Of a stretch of 32,141 bases of DNA, positions 23,430-31,457 are shown piece by piece (within the stretch, counting starts at the first letter, position 1; the number at the start of each line of letters is the position of its first letter). Position numbers and translations under genes: made by a program. The stretch lies in the NCBI GenBank assembly GCA_020347625.1, contig CP070735.1, positions 1,013,075-1,045,215 of the forward strand, written 5' to 3'. The DNA is from Deltaproteobacteria bacterium. Its GTDB lineage: Bacteria > Desulfobacterota > Syntrophobacteria > BM002. Below the pieces are notes generated by a model. The model saw only the letters and a program-made list of their open reading frames with translations. It had not been told where the DNA came from and made no database searches.

Positions 23430-23948
23430 CTAGCGCTCTTTCCTCGGGGTCATGAGTCTAGCCTGAACAAATGTGCCAGCGATCAGCAATGCAACGAACA
23501 CCAAAAATCTCATCGATTGCCCGAGATCTAGAGTTGCAACAACCGCGCCAGATCCAACCAGGCAGGAGAGGACAATGATGGCCCAGTCCATAATCATTGC
23601 TGCGAACAGAGCCCCAACCACTCCTCCGACAGCAAACAACACAATGCTATTGCCGCCGGTAGCAAACGACTGAGCCACAATGAGCGCAAGGTAAGAGCCG
23701 GCATAGAATCCTGCGAGAGCAAAGGCAATTCTTTTAACGAAGACAGCGAGTAACGCTCCTACAAACCCAGCACCTAGAGCGACAAAAAGCGAGAGCCACT
23801 GCGGTTGATCAGCAAAGACAGCAGCGGTGAGTTCCATACCGACAAGAAATCCAGCGATGCCAACAAAAAGCCAAAAAAGCTTTCGGCCAAAGACAAGCAG
23901 AATTAGACCTAAAATGATATAGGAGAATTCCATCCCATTTTCGTCCAT
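23430..23948 (-). CDS. DUF4203-like polytopic membrane protein
   Basis: A 172-residue, glycine/alanine-rich protein with about six to seven membrane helices and hardly any soluble loops. Repeated GxxxG patterns (GFVGALLA, GGVVGALFAA) suggest close helix packing, as in TMEM198/DUF4203 proteins. Function unknown. Two starts are possible (M1, or M6 at 23933), with no clear ribosome-binding site. It begins 27 bp after the MBL hydrolase gene and could be co-transcribed with it. Confidence 0.65.
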   Translation of the reverse strand: MDENGMEFSYIILGLILLVFGRKLFWLFVGIAGFLVGMELTAAVFADQPQWLSLFVALGAGFVGALLAVFVKRIAFALAGFYAGSYLALIVAQSFATGGNSIVLFAVGGVVGALFAAMIMDWAIIVLSCLVGSGAVVATLDLGQSMRFLVFVALLIAGTFVQARLMTPRKER

Positions 23949-23975
23949 GGCAGCAGCCTAATACGCTATGCCATG

Positions 23976-24848
23976 CTAATCTTTCAGTAAATCTTGCTGG
24001 TCGCGGATCTTCAAGTTGGCCTGGAAAGACTTGGCGACTAGAGGATTGGCGACAAACTCAGGCAGGCCCAATTTTCCCAAGACCTGCCGACATAGGTCCA
24101 TTGGCTCCAGTGAAAAATCGTCCCCCGCCAACCCAGTAACTGTTTCATGGATTCGTTGGAGATAGCCCAGAGCTTCATCTATCAGCAGGGATACACGCTT
24201 ACCTTCCCTCGGATCATCCCATGAGGAAAGCAAAATGTTAATCTCGTCAATCTCCTTTAACTTCTTTATTGATCTGACAGAAGCCAAAACATCCTCATAT
24301 ATGGGTATATCTCCTGCTATTGGCACGGCATCACCAGCGAAAAGTGCCCCATCCTCACGAAGGAAAAGGGAGATGGAACCTTTAGAATGGCCTGGAGTGT
24401 GGATCACTTCCAAGCTCAGGTCGTCGCCCAAGTCCAGGAGATCTCCGTCCTCAAGAATGCGGTCAACTTCAACGGAGCCCGCCACCAGGGAATGAAAACC
24501 TGGGACCGACCGCTCTCTGTACTGCAGCTCTACGTCTTCAATCCAAGATTTTTCGCCGGAATGAGCCGCAACCATACAACCAGAGGTCCTTTTTATGGCC
24601 TGTACCGCTCCAATGTGATCTGGATGAGAATGCGTTAGAACGGTTATGGAGATCTCACCTGGCGAACGCCCCGTTGTTCTGAGATAATCGAAAATCGGAA
24701 TTTCCGATGACGCAACTCCGGTGTCAATGAGACAGATATCTTCTCCATAAATGAGATAAACGTAGACGAACCGGTCAACCGCTAAGTCCGGGCTAACCCT
24801 CACCTGAAAAGGGATCTTAAGTGCATGAATATGTTTAGTAACCTGCAT
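23976..24848 (-). CDS. MBL-fold metallo-hydrolase
   Basis: A 290-residue metallo-beta-lactamase-fold hydrolase. The metal ligands are in order: THSHPDHIG (H73, H75, D77, H78), HTPGHSKGS (H154) and AGDAVP (D173), typical of a dinuclear zinc or iron site. The C-terminal helical domain of about 80 residues fits the glyoxalase-II-like or ribonuclease-Z-independent group. The substrate is unknown. AGGAG precedes the ATG by seven bases. It is flanked on the same strand by a lipoprotein gene (17 bp) and the DUF4203 gene. Confidence 0.88.
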   Translation of the reverse strand: MQVTKHIHALKIPFQVRVSPDLAVDRFVYVYLIYGEDICLIDTGVASSEIPIFDYLRTTGRSPGEISITVLTHSHPDHIGAVQAIKRTSGCMVAAHSGEKSWIEDVELQYRERSVPGFHSLVAGSVEVDRILEDGDLLDLGDDLSLEVIHTPGHSKGSISLFLREDGALFAGDAVPIAGDIPIYEDVLASVRSIKKLKEIDEINILLSSWDDPREGKRVSLLIDEALGYLQRIHETVTGLAGDDFSLEPMDLCRQVLGKLGLPEFVANPLVAKSFQANLKIRDQQDLLKD

Positions 24849-24865
24849 TCCCTAACTCCTTGCAG

Positions 24866-25177
24866 CTATTTCTCTATGACGCAGTCCTTGTGAGAGACTT
24901 TATCATGGGTTGTTATGAAAGCTTGAATTCCTTTCGACCAAAAAGTAGTTTCCCCATCACTGTACTTTGCGCCGGAAGCTGAGCGGACATGGGGAAGTTC
25001 CAGCAGACGTTCGCCTAGCCGCAAAATCACCTTCTCACCGTTATGGGTCATAGTAACCTGGAACCGGTTTCCGTCAGAACACAAATAGTTATAAGTAGTT
25101 CCTTTACTGCTGGCGCAAGCAGCTACCAACAGAGCAACGATTACATAGACAGAGAACATGTATTTATTGAACCACAT
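24866..25177 (-). CDS. MliC-like lysozyme-inhibitor lipoprotein
   Basis: A 103-residue lipoprotein: the N-terminal hydrophobic stretch ends in the lipobox LVAAC, so the mature protein is lipid-anchored at a cysteine. The mature domain has the membrane-bound C-type lysozyme inhibitor pattern (PF09864): TYNYLCSDGNRFQVT, ELPHVRSASGAKYSDGETTFWSKG, and a final DCVIEK cysteine that can pair with the first. Known MliC proteins block host C-type lysozyme from the periplasmic face; the role in a free-living anaerobe is open. AAGGA seven bases before the ATG at 25177 decides the start; 22 upstream codons are excluded. Confidence 0.8.
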   Translation of the reverse strand: MWFNKYMFSVYVIVALLVAACASSKGTTYNYLCSDGNRFQVTMTHNGEKVILRLGERLLELPHVRSASGAKYSDGETTFWSKGIQAFITTHDKVSHKDCVIEK

Positions 25178-25251
25178 GACGGAATCCTTATGTGACACTG
25201 TTTCCTTTATCAAAGAAAAGCTGGATCGGCGAGCCCGTTGCATGACCGAAC

Positions 25252-25998
25252 TCAGCCACGTAGCTGCTGAACCACAGAAGCGACGTCGGCGAAAACACCG
25301 CTGAAGTCCGGAGTTGGAATGTGTTGAAGCTGATAGCGATCATCAACATTCACTATCACTGAGGTGTAATCGATTTCGCCAGCTTCCCTTGTAAGAAAGG
25401 TCTTCATCCCCACCGCGCCGGCGACCATGTCATGAACTGCATCGTTGCCCACCATCAGACAGTCTCCGGGATCTTCGCCGATTTTTTCACAGATCTGAAG
25501 ATAATACTCAGGCCGGGGCTTGACGAAGGACATGTTGTCAATGTGGGTCACCAGATTAAACCTGGACTTCTCGATACCCGCCCAATCCATCCGGCTGTGC
25601 TGTACCATCAGTGGAAAGATGGGATTAGAGGCGACCACCAGCCTCAGCCCATCTCTGTGCATCCGTTCGAGCGTGTCGTGAAGACCATCCGGGACCTTCA
25701 CCTCTACTTCGATTTTGTGGTACTCGGTCTCGTAGAAATGCATGAATCGCCGCCAGATTTCGTCCTCACGCTCCTCGCATCCCTCGGTAAACACGTTCAT
25801 AAAAAAGCGGCGGTTACTCACCTCTCCATTGTTTTGTCGAAGCGCCATCGTAGCCCGAATCACCCTTGTCTTCAATTCGTCAGGTGTGAAGATATCCGAA
25901 AACATCCTGCAAATGCTAATAAAGTAACTTTCGTAGAAAGCCGGTTCATCATAAAGTACCATGGTGTTGTCAAGATCCAACAATACTGCTTTCAACAT
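25252..25998 (-). CDS. HAD-family hydrolase
   Basis: A 248-residue haloacid dehalogenase-like phosphatase. Motif I is DLDNT (nucleophile D8, acid D10), motif II is VVASNP (about 121-126), motif III is K160 in FVKPRPEYY, and motif IV is MVGNDAVHD (D186, D190). A helical cap lies between motifs I and II. Substrate unknown; it is comparable to phosphoglycolate-phosphatase-like proteins. The frame is open to 26034, but GAGGA seven bases before the ATG at 25998 decides. It lies 75 bp before the lipoprotein gene on the same strand. The gap 25999-26209 has only a 7-bp stem TCTCAGG/CCTGAGA at 26181-26203. Confidence 0.9.
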   Translation of the reverse strand: MLKAVLLDLDNTMVLYDEPAFYESYFISICRMFSDIFTPDELKTRVIRATMALRQNNGEVSNRRFFMNVFTEGCEEREDEIWRRFMHFYETEYHKIEVEVKVPDGLHDTLERMHRDGLRLVVASNPIFPLMVQHSRMDWAGIEKSRFNLVTHIDNMSFVKPRPEYYLQICEKIGEDPGDCLMVGNDAVHDMVAGAVGMKTFLTREAGEIDYTSVIVNVDDRYQLQHIPTPDFSGVFADVASVVQQLRG

Positions 25999-26209
25999 GC
26001 TGCGTTCCTCATATGGGATAAACTTCATCCCCAAATGACTGCCGCTTTGACACCTGGGCGCGAGTCAACCAAGACGATATGTGGAAGTATGACTGCAACG
26101 CCATCCGACACTTGAAATGAGCGTGCAGACGGGTAGGCTGCATGGTGTGGTCTAAGGTTCCTAATGCTGTTCCAATGCGTTCTCAGGGTATCGTAGCCTG
26201 AGAGACTTT

Positions 26210-26413
26210 TCAGAGACCACGCTGCCGTCGCAACGTTACTCTCTCTCCGCCAATTCCCCAGTTGTCGGTATCGACCTCGTCTATCACCACAACGGTAGTT
26301 TCTGGATTCTTTCCCAGAACATTGGCGAGGAGGTCCGTGACTCCCTTGATAAGCTCACCCTTTTGGTTCGGTGTAACACCTTCCTTGGTCACCTTGATAT
26401 TCACATAAGGCAT
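26210..26413 (-). CDS. 4-oxalocrotonate tautomerase-family protein
   Basis: A 67-residue protein of the tautomerase superfamily. Pro2 (Pro1 after Met removal) is the catalytic base in MPYVNIKVTKEGVTPNQKGELIKGVTDLL, and the hexamer-forming beta-hairpin follows with TVVVIDEVDTDNWGIGGE. It catalyses keto-enol shifts of small 2-oxo acids; its substrate is unknown and no aromatic meta-pathway genes are near. AGGA lies six bases before the ATG. Confidence 0.88.
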   Translation of the reverse strand: MPYVNIKVTKEGVTPNQKGELIKGVTDLLANVLGKNPETTVVVIDEVDTDNWGIGGERVTLRRQRGL

Positions 26414-26738
26414 AATTGTTCCTGTTATCTTGTTTATGGAGCTGCAAACTTAAATTCTGGGATCTTATAGTATCGTTTTATGAATCCGACGTCTTTCCGT
26501 TTGGACGGAATACTACCCCATTAATCATGAAGTTTCCTTCAGCAATAGTCCAGCAATAATAATCAGTCCCAAAAAAGGAGAAGGCGCGCACCCAAAGAAA
26601 GTCAATAGGTTGATATCTTGTAAGAAATGATTAGTTTTACCGACTATGGAAATACCATGAGCCGCTAAAACCAATCTATTCTTGTTGGAAAAGCTTGGGC
26701 GCCGCAAGGTTAACTGAAATTGTGGGGAATGTTAAAGA
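26414..26738. other. Divergent gap between tautomerase and permease genes
   Basis: 325 bp between divergently transcribed genes. A 60-codon minus-strand frame at 26525-26707 has no recognisable homology, only a hydrophobic end, and lacks a clear ribosome-binding site, so I do not call it a gene. No 7-bp array was seen. Promoters for both neighbours probably lie here. Confidence 0.4.
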
Positions 26739-28109
26739 GTGATTTTTGAGAATACAAAGGCGACTATCATTATACCGCTGAGCATTGCGCTGGGCATCAT
26801 ACTCTCGCCGGAATCCCTGGTTATCCTGGGAAACGGTATGGGAGGTGGAGGATTTCTGTTCTTGGCTTTTCTCCTTCTGGCCATGACCGCCTACTTTCTG
26901 ACCGGTCTCAGCTACGATGAAGTGTTTGCCCTCAGCCCCGGCTGGGCGGGCGAAGCCCGCCTCATACGGCAGGCCTTTGGCTGGTTGCCAGTCACGGTTC
27001 TTGTGTTTTGCTCCAAAGTGGTATTTATCATTTGTGCTTCTACGGGAATTTTGGCCACGGCAGGCTATGCGTTTAATGAGGTGTTCGTGTACTGGTTTCC
27101 AAACCTGGGTTTCTCTTTTTGCCTTTTGGGTTTCCTTCTGCTGATAAATCTCCTAGACCGTAGGGTGGTAACCCTGGCTCAGATGATTTTTGTATCAGTT
27201 GCCTTGTTGGGACTTGCCGTTCTCGTTTTTGCTGGTTTCCTGAAAATGGGTCAGGTGACAGAATTTAGCGTTACAGGAATCTCCCCTGCTGTAGACCTGA
27301 GCAGGATTGCCCCCGTCGGCCTTATTCTTTTCGTCGGATTTGAACTTGCCGCAATTTCAAGTAAGAAGAAAGGAGAGCAACAACACAGGGTGGCATTTCC
27401 ACTTTTGGGTGCCATCGGGCTGGCTGGTTTTATTTTCTCTGCCTGGGGGCTGGTCTCTCTCAGATATGTGGACATGCAAGAATTGACCGGCAGCACCATA
27501 CCCCATATGATCGCCGCGCGGGCAATACTTGGTGAAAATGGGCGTTTAGTCATGGGATTGGTGGTAATCGCAGGATCCCTGAGCGCAGTAAATGGGCTGA
27601 TATATACAGTGTCCAGATTGCTCTCAGGGATGGCGCAAGAAAATCTGTTGCCGTCCTTTTTTGCCGGAAGCAGCGATAGATCGTTACCCACTCTTATTAT
27701 TCTGGTTGTAGGGATAGCAGCCATGCTGGGGTTGGGCATGGCTGGCGAGCCGGCACTTGGGATCTACGTAAGGAGTGCGCTGCTATTCTGGCTACTATTT
27801 TATTCAGCAGTCCACCTTTCCCTATTAAAAGTAAGAAAAAATTACCTGCAAATTGGACGGGTCTCAAGGTTCGGTTGGCGCCCGGTGGTCTCCACGGTGA
27901 GTGTCCTTATTATGCTTATTGGCGTCATAGGACTTTTATGGACCGATCCCGAATCAGTTGAACTCGTAAAATTTATGCTTACCATAAGTGTCGCTGGTTC
28001 CATTCTCGGTCTGTTTTGGCTGAGACTTAATAGGGGCGGGAAAGCTTTTGTTACTGTTGGAAAAGGGCATGGTTTGAATTACCCTGAAAATGCATCACAC
28101 AAAATTTAA
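26739..28109 (+). CDS. APC-superfamily amino acid permease
   Basis: A 456-residue transporter with 12 predicted membrane helices. Helix 8 and the following loop (AGSLSAVNGLIYTVSRLLSGMAQENLLPSFF) show the APC permease pattern A..N..I...SR.L..MA..G.LP..F. It probably moves an amino acid or related solute across the inner membrane with a cation; the substrate is unknown. The start is a GTG at 26739, with GGGGA about ten bases upstream; no later ATG keeps the first helix. It ends 12 bp before the rhodanese selenoprotein gene, so the two are likely one operon. Confidence 0.82.
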   Translation: MIFENTKATIIIPLSIALGIILSPESLVILGNGMGGGGFLFLAFLLLAMTAYFLTGLSYDEVFALSPGWAGEARLIRQAFGWLPVTVLVFCSKVVFIICASTGILATAGYAFNEVFVYWFPNLGFSFCLLGFLLLINLLDRRVVTLAQMIFVSVALLGLAVLVFAGFLKMGQVTEFSVTGISPAVDLSRIAPVGLILFVGFELAAISSKKKGEQQHRVAFPLLGAIGLAGFIFSAWGLVSLRYVDMQELTGSTIPHMIAARAILGENGRLVMGLVVIAGSLSAVNGLIYTVSRLLSGMAQENLLPSFFAGSSDRSLPTLIILVVGIAAMLGLGMAGEPALGIYVRSALLFWLLFYSAVHLSLLKVRKNYLQIGRVSRFGWRPVVSTVSVLIMLIGVIGLLWTDPESVELVKFMLTISVAGSILGLFWLRLNRGGKAFVTVGKGHGLNYPENASHKI

Positions 28110-28121
28110 GGAGAAGTCAAA

Positions 28122-28532
28122 ATGAAAACGCTCTTATCGGCGATCTCAAAGATATCACTGAGTCTTGCCCTGGTGTCTATAATGACCATGAATTCTGTGG
28201 CTGCAAACGCACCCAGGCTGAGCAAGGACGACCTCCGACAGATGCTGGACAATCCAAAGGTTGTAGTTGCGGATGTTCGAACCGGCAGGGACTGGAACTC
28301 TAGTGAATTTAAAATAAAGGGGGCAGTCCGGGTGGATTATCGACAGGTGGTTTCATGGGCGAGTAAGTATGACAAAGATAAGATAATTGTTTTCTACTGC
28401 GCTTGACCTGACGAACGTACAAGTGCCCGTGCGGCACTGGTTCTGAAGGGCAAGGGACACACCTCCGTCTATGCCCTCCAAGGTGGCTGGCACGAGTGGT
28501 TTCGAGCCAAGTATCCGGTAGAGCCGAAGTAA
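28122..28532 (+). CDS. Exported rhodanese-like selenoprotein (Sec at codon 95)
   Basis: Reading through the in-frame TGA at 28404-28406 gives a continuous 136-residue single-domain rhodanese. It has a signal peptide (about 1-28, cut near SVAA/NAPRL), the strand KVVVADVRTGRDW, the active-site loop IIVFYCA-U-PDERTSARAA, and the end VYALQGGWHEWFRAKYPVE, which is classic. Cys-containing relatives have YCACPxExxSA; U95 aligns with the catalytic cysteine (C-x5-S-A). A clear SECIS-type hairpin lies 18 nt downstream. AAGGAG precedes the ATG well. It would act in sulfur or selenium transfer or redox chemistry in the periplasm. It lies 12 bp after the APC permease and is convergent with the ACT gene. 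A 94-residue truncated reading would lose half the domain. Confidence 0.85.
28422..28438 (+). promoter_or_regulatory. Bacterial SECIS hairpin (rhodanese)
   Basis: A perfect 6-bp stem AGTGCC/GGCACT (28422-28427 with 28433-28438) with the loop CGTGC lies 18 nt after the T of the TGA. Distance, stem length and a GU inside the apical loop match what is known of bacterial SECIS elements recognised by SelB. Confidence 0.75.
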
Positions 28533-28554
28533 AAGAGCAAAACGCAGAATGTCT

Positions 28555-28629
28555 GGTAAACGGTGAACAGTAATCGGTGAACCGATCAACGGGCTGTTGT
28601 CAACTGTTTACCCTTTAGCATTTACCGTT
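28555..28629. repeat. Inverted heptad arrays (ggtaaac / taccgtt) between convergent genes
   Basis: Four in-phase units GGTAAAC, GGTGAAC, AGTAATC and GGTGAAC (28555-28582) face four in-phase units AACTGTT, TACCCTT, TAGCATT and TACCGTT (28602-28629). The two arms can fold together. They lie between the rhodanese stop and the ACT-gene stop, in the position of a two-way terminator. The same word family returns at 31972-32045. Confidence 0.8.
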
Positions 28630-28648
28630 AACGTCAGGTGTTTTGTTC

Positions 28649-29038
28649 TTACTGATTTATATGATAACCTGCCTGTGACAATGCCTGGACAGCCTTATCC
28701 ATCTGATCCTTCTTAACCAATATGTAGTCAGTATCAAAGGTTGACACCGCGAAGATACTGATACCTTCCCGGGCCAAAACCGCTGTCAACGAGGATAATA
28801 CTCCAATCACAGTGAAAGCCACAGGGCCTTCCACCTTGATACAATGGTAACCTTTTTCGCAGGGGATTTCTGCCGGCACATCTGCCTGGCGACAGACAAT
28901 AGATAATTCGTCGGCAGTCCGGGTAATGGAGGTAAACTCTCCGGGGATGGCCCAAGATGGCAGGAGAGCATCAGGCTCCAGCCTGCAGATGGCCAAAGTG
29001 TCAGAGAGGCACGATAGGGTCGGTTTGGTGTCGGTCAT
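28649..29038 (-). CDS. ACT-domain protein
   Basis: A 129-residue protein made of two ACT-like halves: residues about 8-60 (LAICRLEPDALLPSWAI...SITRTADELSIVCR) and 68-129 (CIKVEGPVAFTVIGVLSSLTAVLAREGISIFAVSTFDTDYILVKK). The latter matches the CASTOR/ACT_7 pattern. ACT domains bind amino acids and regulate enzymes; this stand-alone form may sense an amino acid, and its partner is unknown. ATGs at 29044 and 29038 both fit; AAAGG with a six-base gap favours 29038. Its 3' end faces the repeat arms at 28555-28629. Confidence 0.82.
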   Translation of the reverse strand: MTDTKPTLSCLSDTLAICRLEPDALLPSWAIPGEFTSITRTADELSIVCRQADVPAEIPCEKGYHCIKVEGPVAFTVIGVLSSLTAVLAREGISIFAVSTFDTDYILVKKDQMDKAVQALSQAGYHINQ

Positions 29039-29044
29039 GTTCAT

Positions 29045-29347
29045 CCTTTCCTTACAATCAAGCTTGCTTATGTCCTCTTCATATAATACTTTTGGAATCT
29101 GACAAAATGTTTTGTTTATGGTGTTAATCGTCTGTAAGCTATATTTTATATAGTCCTAAACAAGACTTTATTGTATTTTTCCTACAGAGGTCAGGCAGTT
29201 CTGCCTGGTATGGTAATCTCAGAGCTTGCTGGAGTTTGGAATTCAGGTTGAGGTGTGTATAAAGTCGTCGGGCCGTGAAATCTGAGGCCGTGCAGCACCA
29301 TTCTAGGTGGACGCAGGCAAGTATTGACAATCTATTGAGGTGAAATA
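29045..29347. other. Divergent gap with a small perfect hairpin
   Basis: 303 bp between the ACT gene and the plus-strand decarboxylase operon. It holds a 7-bp perfect stem CAGGCAG/CTGCCTG with a TT centre at 29192-29207 and an A/T-rich stretch near 29140-29180. No 7-bp array is seen. The operon promoter is presumably here, but no clear -35/-10 pair was fixed. Confidence 0.45.
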
Positions 29348-29794
29348 GTGATCCCGACCCACGAACTAAAAAACTATGAAATCTTTGCAGAATTGGATCC
29401 GGCAGAGCTCGGGGTGTTGTCCAAAATGGCTGAGGTGAGGCATGCTGGCGAGGGTGAGGTGTTGATTCAGGCCGGTCAACCAGCGCGAATGCTTTATGTT
29501 CTAAAGGAAGGCGGCCTTATGATAACCTTCCCGGATGGTCGAGCAATCACTTTCCATAAGCCGGGCAGGGTGGTGGGCTGGTCCGCCCTAGTTAGTCCTA
29601 CTCACTACACGGCTTCCGTCACCTGTCTAACGGACTGTGACCTACTTGCTTTTCCCGGCAGTGAGCTCTTGCGTTTGGTCCAGAGAAACGTTGCGGCGGG
29701 TACCAAGATCATGCGGAAAATTTCAGAGGTGCTGAGCAGACGGCTGCCTTTCTTGCGGGAAGAGGACAAGCGAAGATTAAAAGGTGGGAGATAA
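29348..29794 (+). CDS. Cyclic nucleotide-binding domain protein without DNA-binding domain
   Basis: A 148-residue protein that is almost entirely one cNMP-binding beta-roll (Crp N-domain): YEIFAELDPAELGVLSKMAEVRHAGEGEVLIQAG, then MLYVLKEGGLMITF, and GRVVGWSALVSPTHYTASVTCLTDCDLLAF. The usual ribose/phosphate-binding loop is present but degenerate, so ligand binding is uncertain. No helix-turn-helix follows; the chain ends in a helix rich in Arg/Lys. The GTG start has GAGGTG five bases upstream. It is the first gene of the operon and ends 3 bp before the OadG-like gene. Confidence 0.82.
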   Translation: MIPTHELKNYEIFAELDPAELGVLSKMAEVRHAGEGEVLIQAGQPARMLYVLKEGGLMITFPDGRAITFHKPGRVVGWSALVSPTHYTASVTCLTDCDLLAFPGSELLRLVQRNVAAGTKIMRKISEVLSRRLPFLREEDKRRLKGGR

Positions 29795-29797
29795 TTT

Positions 29798-30286
29798 ATG
29801 GGTGGCTTTTCTGCAATCAACGCAGCAAATGGCTGGCTGATCGCTGCACTGGGCATATCTGTGGTCTTTTTTGGGCTGCTATCGCTGGCCTTTATAGTCT
29901 CATACTTTCCGCGGATGATCGCTTGGTGGAATGCGCACGCTAAAGCTCCCAAATATTTTGTTCCCTGGGTAAAGAGCCTAATCAGCCAACCACTGGCAAA
30001 ACCAACTTCAAGCAAGGCAACGGTGCAGAGCGTTGAACCCGGGGAGCTGGATGACGCAGAAGAAGCCCTGCGTCTACTCACCGCTCACATGGGTGAGCCG
30101 TTCAAGCTCCCGCGTCTCATAGAGGTGGCTGAACAGCGAGGCCTGGCCCGAGTTCACTCAACCATCAATGGTCTTCTTATCAAAGGCACTATGGTGGGTG
30201 GCCCGGATGGCTTATTCCGCTGGGCAATCGGAAGCGAGCGCAAAAGTGGCCCTCAGGGTGTAGAGGTCTCCCGTGGATCAACATAG
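29798..30286 (+). CDS. OadG-like decarboxylase gamma subunit with extra C-terminal domain
   Basis: A 162-residue protein. The first 45 residues match the OadG/gamma subunit of Na+-translocating decarboxylases: a short periplasmic end, one membrane helix (about 13-36: WLIAALGISVVFFGLLSLAFIV) and the PRMI segment. A linker of about 40 residues leads to a soluble domain (85-142: DDAEEALRLLTAHMGEPFKLPRLIEVAEQRGLARVHSTINGLLIKGTM, key parts) that may be winged-helix-like; normal gamma subunits of about 80-100 residues lack it. It would help anchor the carboxyltransferase to the beta subunit in the inner membrane. It lies directly before the beta subunit gene. Confidence 0.75.
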   Translation: MGGFSAINAANGWLIAALGISVVFFGLLSLAFIVSYFPRMIAWWNAHAKAPKYFVPWVKSLISQPLAKPTSSKATVQSVEPGELDDAEEALRLLTAHMGEPFKLPRLIEVAEQRGLARVHSTINGLLIKGTMVGGPDGLFRWAIGSERKSGPQGVEVSRGST

Positions 30287-30332
30287 AGGCTAAAAGAAAA
30301 ATTGGTTCCGTGAGGAGCTAAAGAGGAAAGTC

Positions 30333-31457
30333 ATGGAATTGCTCATTGATTTTCTACAGAATACCGGATTTGCTATGGCCGATTATCGCAATTTGGTTAT
30401 GATCGGTGTGGGACTGATCTTCCTCTATCTTGGTATTGCCAAGCATTACGAACCTCTACTCCTAGTTCCCATCGGTTTCGGTATCCTGGTCGGCAATGTC
30501 CCGGTTTTCAAGGGGTTGGGATTGGGAATTTATGAAAAGGGTGCAGTACTCAACTATCTTTACTTCGGAGTCAGTAAAGGGATATATCCTCCGTTGATAT
30601 TCTTGGGTATTGGTGCCATGACCGACTTCTCCACGCTCCTGGCCAGGCCGAAGTTGGTACTCTTGGGCGCCGCTGCCCAGCTCGGTGTTTTTTTGACATT
30701 TCTGGGAGCTCTATTTTTAGGTTTTGTTCCGAGGGAGGCAGCTTCAATCGGTATCATTGGTGGCGCGGACGGCCCCACAGCCATCTTCTTGTCGGCTAAA
30801 TTAGCACCCCACCTGGTTGGCCCTATCGCCATTGCTGCCTATTCCTACATGGCTTTGGTGCCGGTGATTCAACCCCCAATAATGAAGTTGCTCACTAGCC
30901 GAAGGGAACGTCTCATCAAGATGAGCGACCCCAGGGAAGTGAGCCTTCAGGAGAGGATCCTCTTTCCCATTGCGGGATTCCTACTTTGCTGTTTTCTGGC
31001 ACCCGCTGCCTTGCCCCTATTGGGTATGCTATTTTTAGGAAATCTCTTGAAGGAATGTTTGGTTACTGACCGGTTGGCTCGGACAGCCAGAACCGCGGTG
31101 GTTGATACGGTGACCATCATTCTCGGACTCACAGTGGGGGCCAGTACGCAGGCCGATGTCTTCCTAACCGCAAAATCCGTCGGTATATTTATTTTGGGAG
31201 CCTGCTCCTTCATGGTAGCCACAGCTGGGGGCGTGATTTTCGCCAAATTTATGAACGTAGTGAGCCAAGACAAGATTAATCCGCTTCTCGGTGCAGCCGG
31301 GGTGTCCGCTGTTCCAGACTCAGCCCGAGTGGTGCAGATGGTGGGTAACGCGGAGGATCCTAGTAACTACCTGCTCATGCATGCCATGGCACCGAACGTC
31401 GCGGGGGTGATCGGCTCAGCCATCGCCGCAGGCGTTCTTTGGAGTTTCATTGGTTGA
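30333..31457 (+). CDS. Na+-translocating decarboxylase beta subunit (OadB/GcdB/MmdB)
   Basis: A 374-residue integral membrane protein with about nine to eleven helices that couples decarboxylation of a carboxybiotin to export of Na+. Family marks are NYLYFGVSKGIYPPLIFLGIGAMTDF (74-99, key D98), GIIGGADGPTAIF (140-152, key D146), SYMALVPVIQPPIMKLLT (171-188) and INPLLGAAGVSAVPDSARVVQ near the C-terminus. The usual residues after SAVP are MAARV; here they are DSARV. The biotin carrier and carboxyltransferase alpha subunit are not in the window. GAGG with a suitable gap precedes the ATG; the stop overlaps the next gene. Confidence 0.93.
   Translation: MELLIDFLQNTGFAMADYRNLVMIGVGLIFLYLGIAKHYEPLLLVPIGFGILVGNVPVFKGLGLGIYEKGAVLNYLYFGVSKGIYPPLIFLGIGAMTDFSTLLARPKLVLLGAAAQLGVFLTFLGALFLGFVPREAASIGIIGGADGPTAIFLSAKLAPHLVGPIAIAAYSYMALVPVIQPPIMKLLTSRRERLIKMSDPREVSLQERILFPIAGFLLCCFLAPAALPLLGMLFLGNLLKECLVTDRLARTARTAVVDTVTIILGLTVGASTQADVFLTAKSVGIFILGACSFMVATAGGVIFAKFMNVVSQDKINPLLGAAGVSAVPDSARVVQMVGNAEDPSNYLLMHAMAPNVAGVIGSAIAAGVLWSFIG

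Noticed and set aside
26181-26203. 7-bp stem TCTCAGG/CCTGAGA after the tautomerase gene
   Set aside because: No T-run in the direction of the gene; could be chance.
26525-26707. 60-codon minus-strand frame with hydrophobic end
   Set aside because: No recognised domain and no clear ribosome-binding site. Reading past its TGA gives a TAG after three codons, so it is not a Sec gene either.
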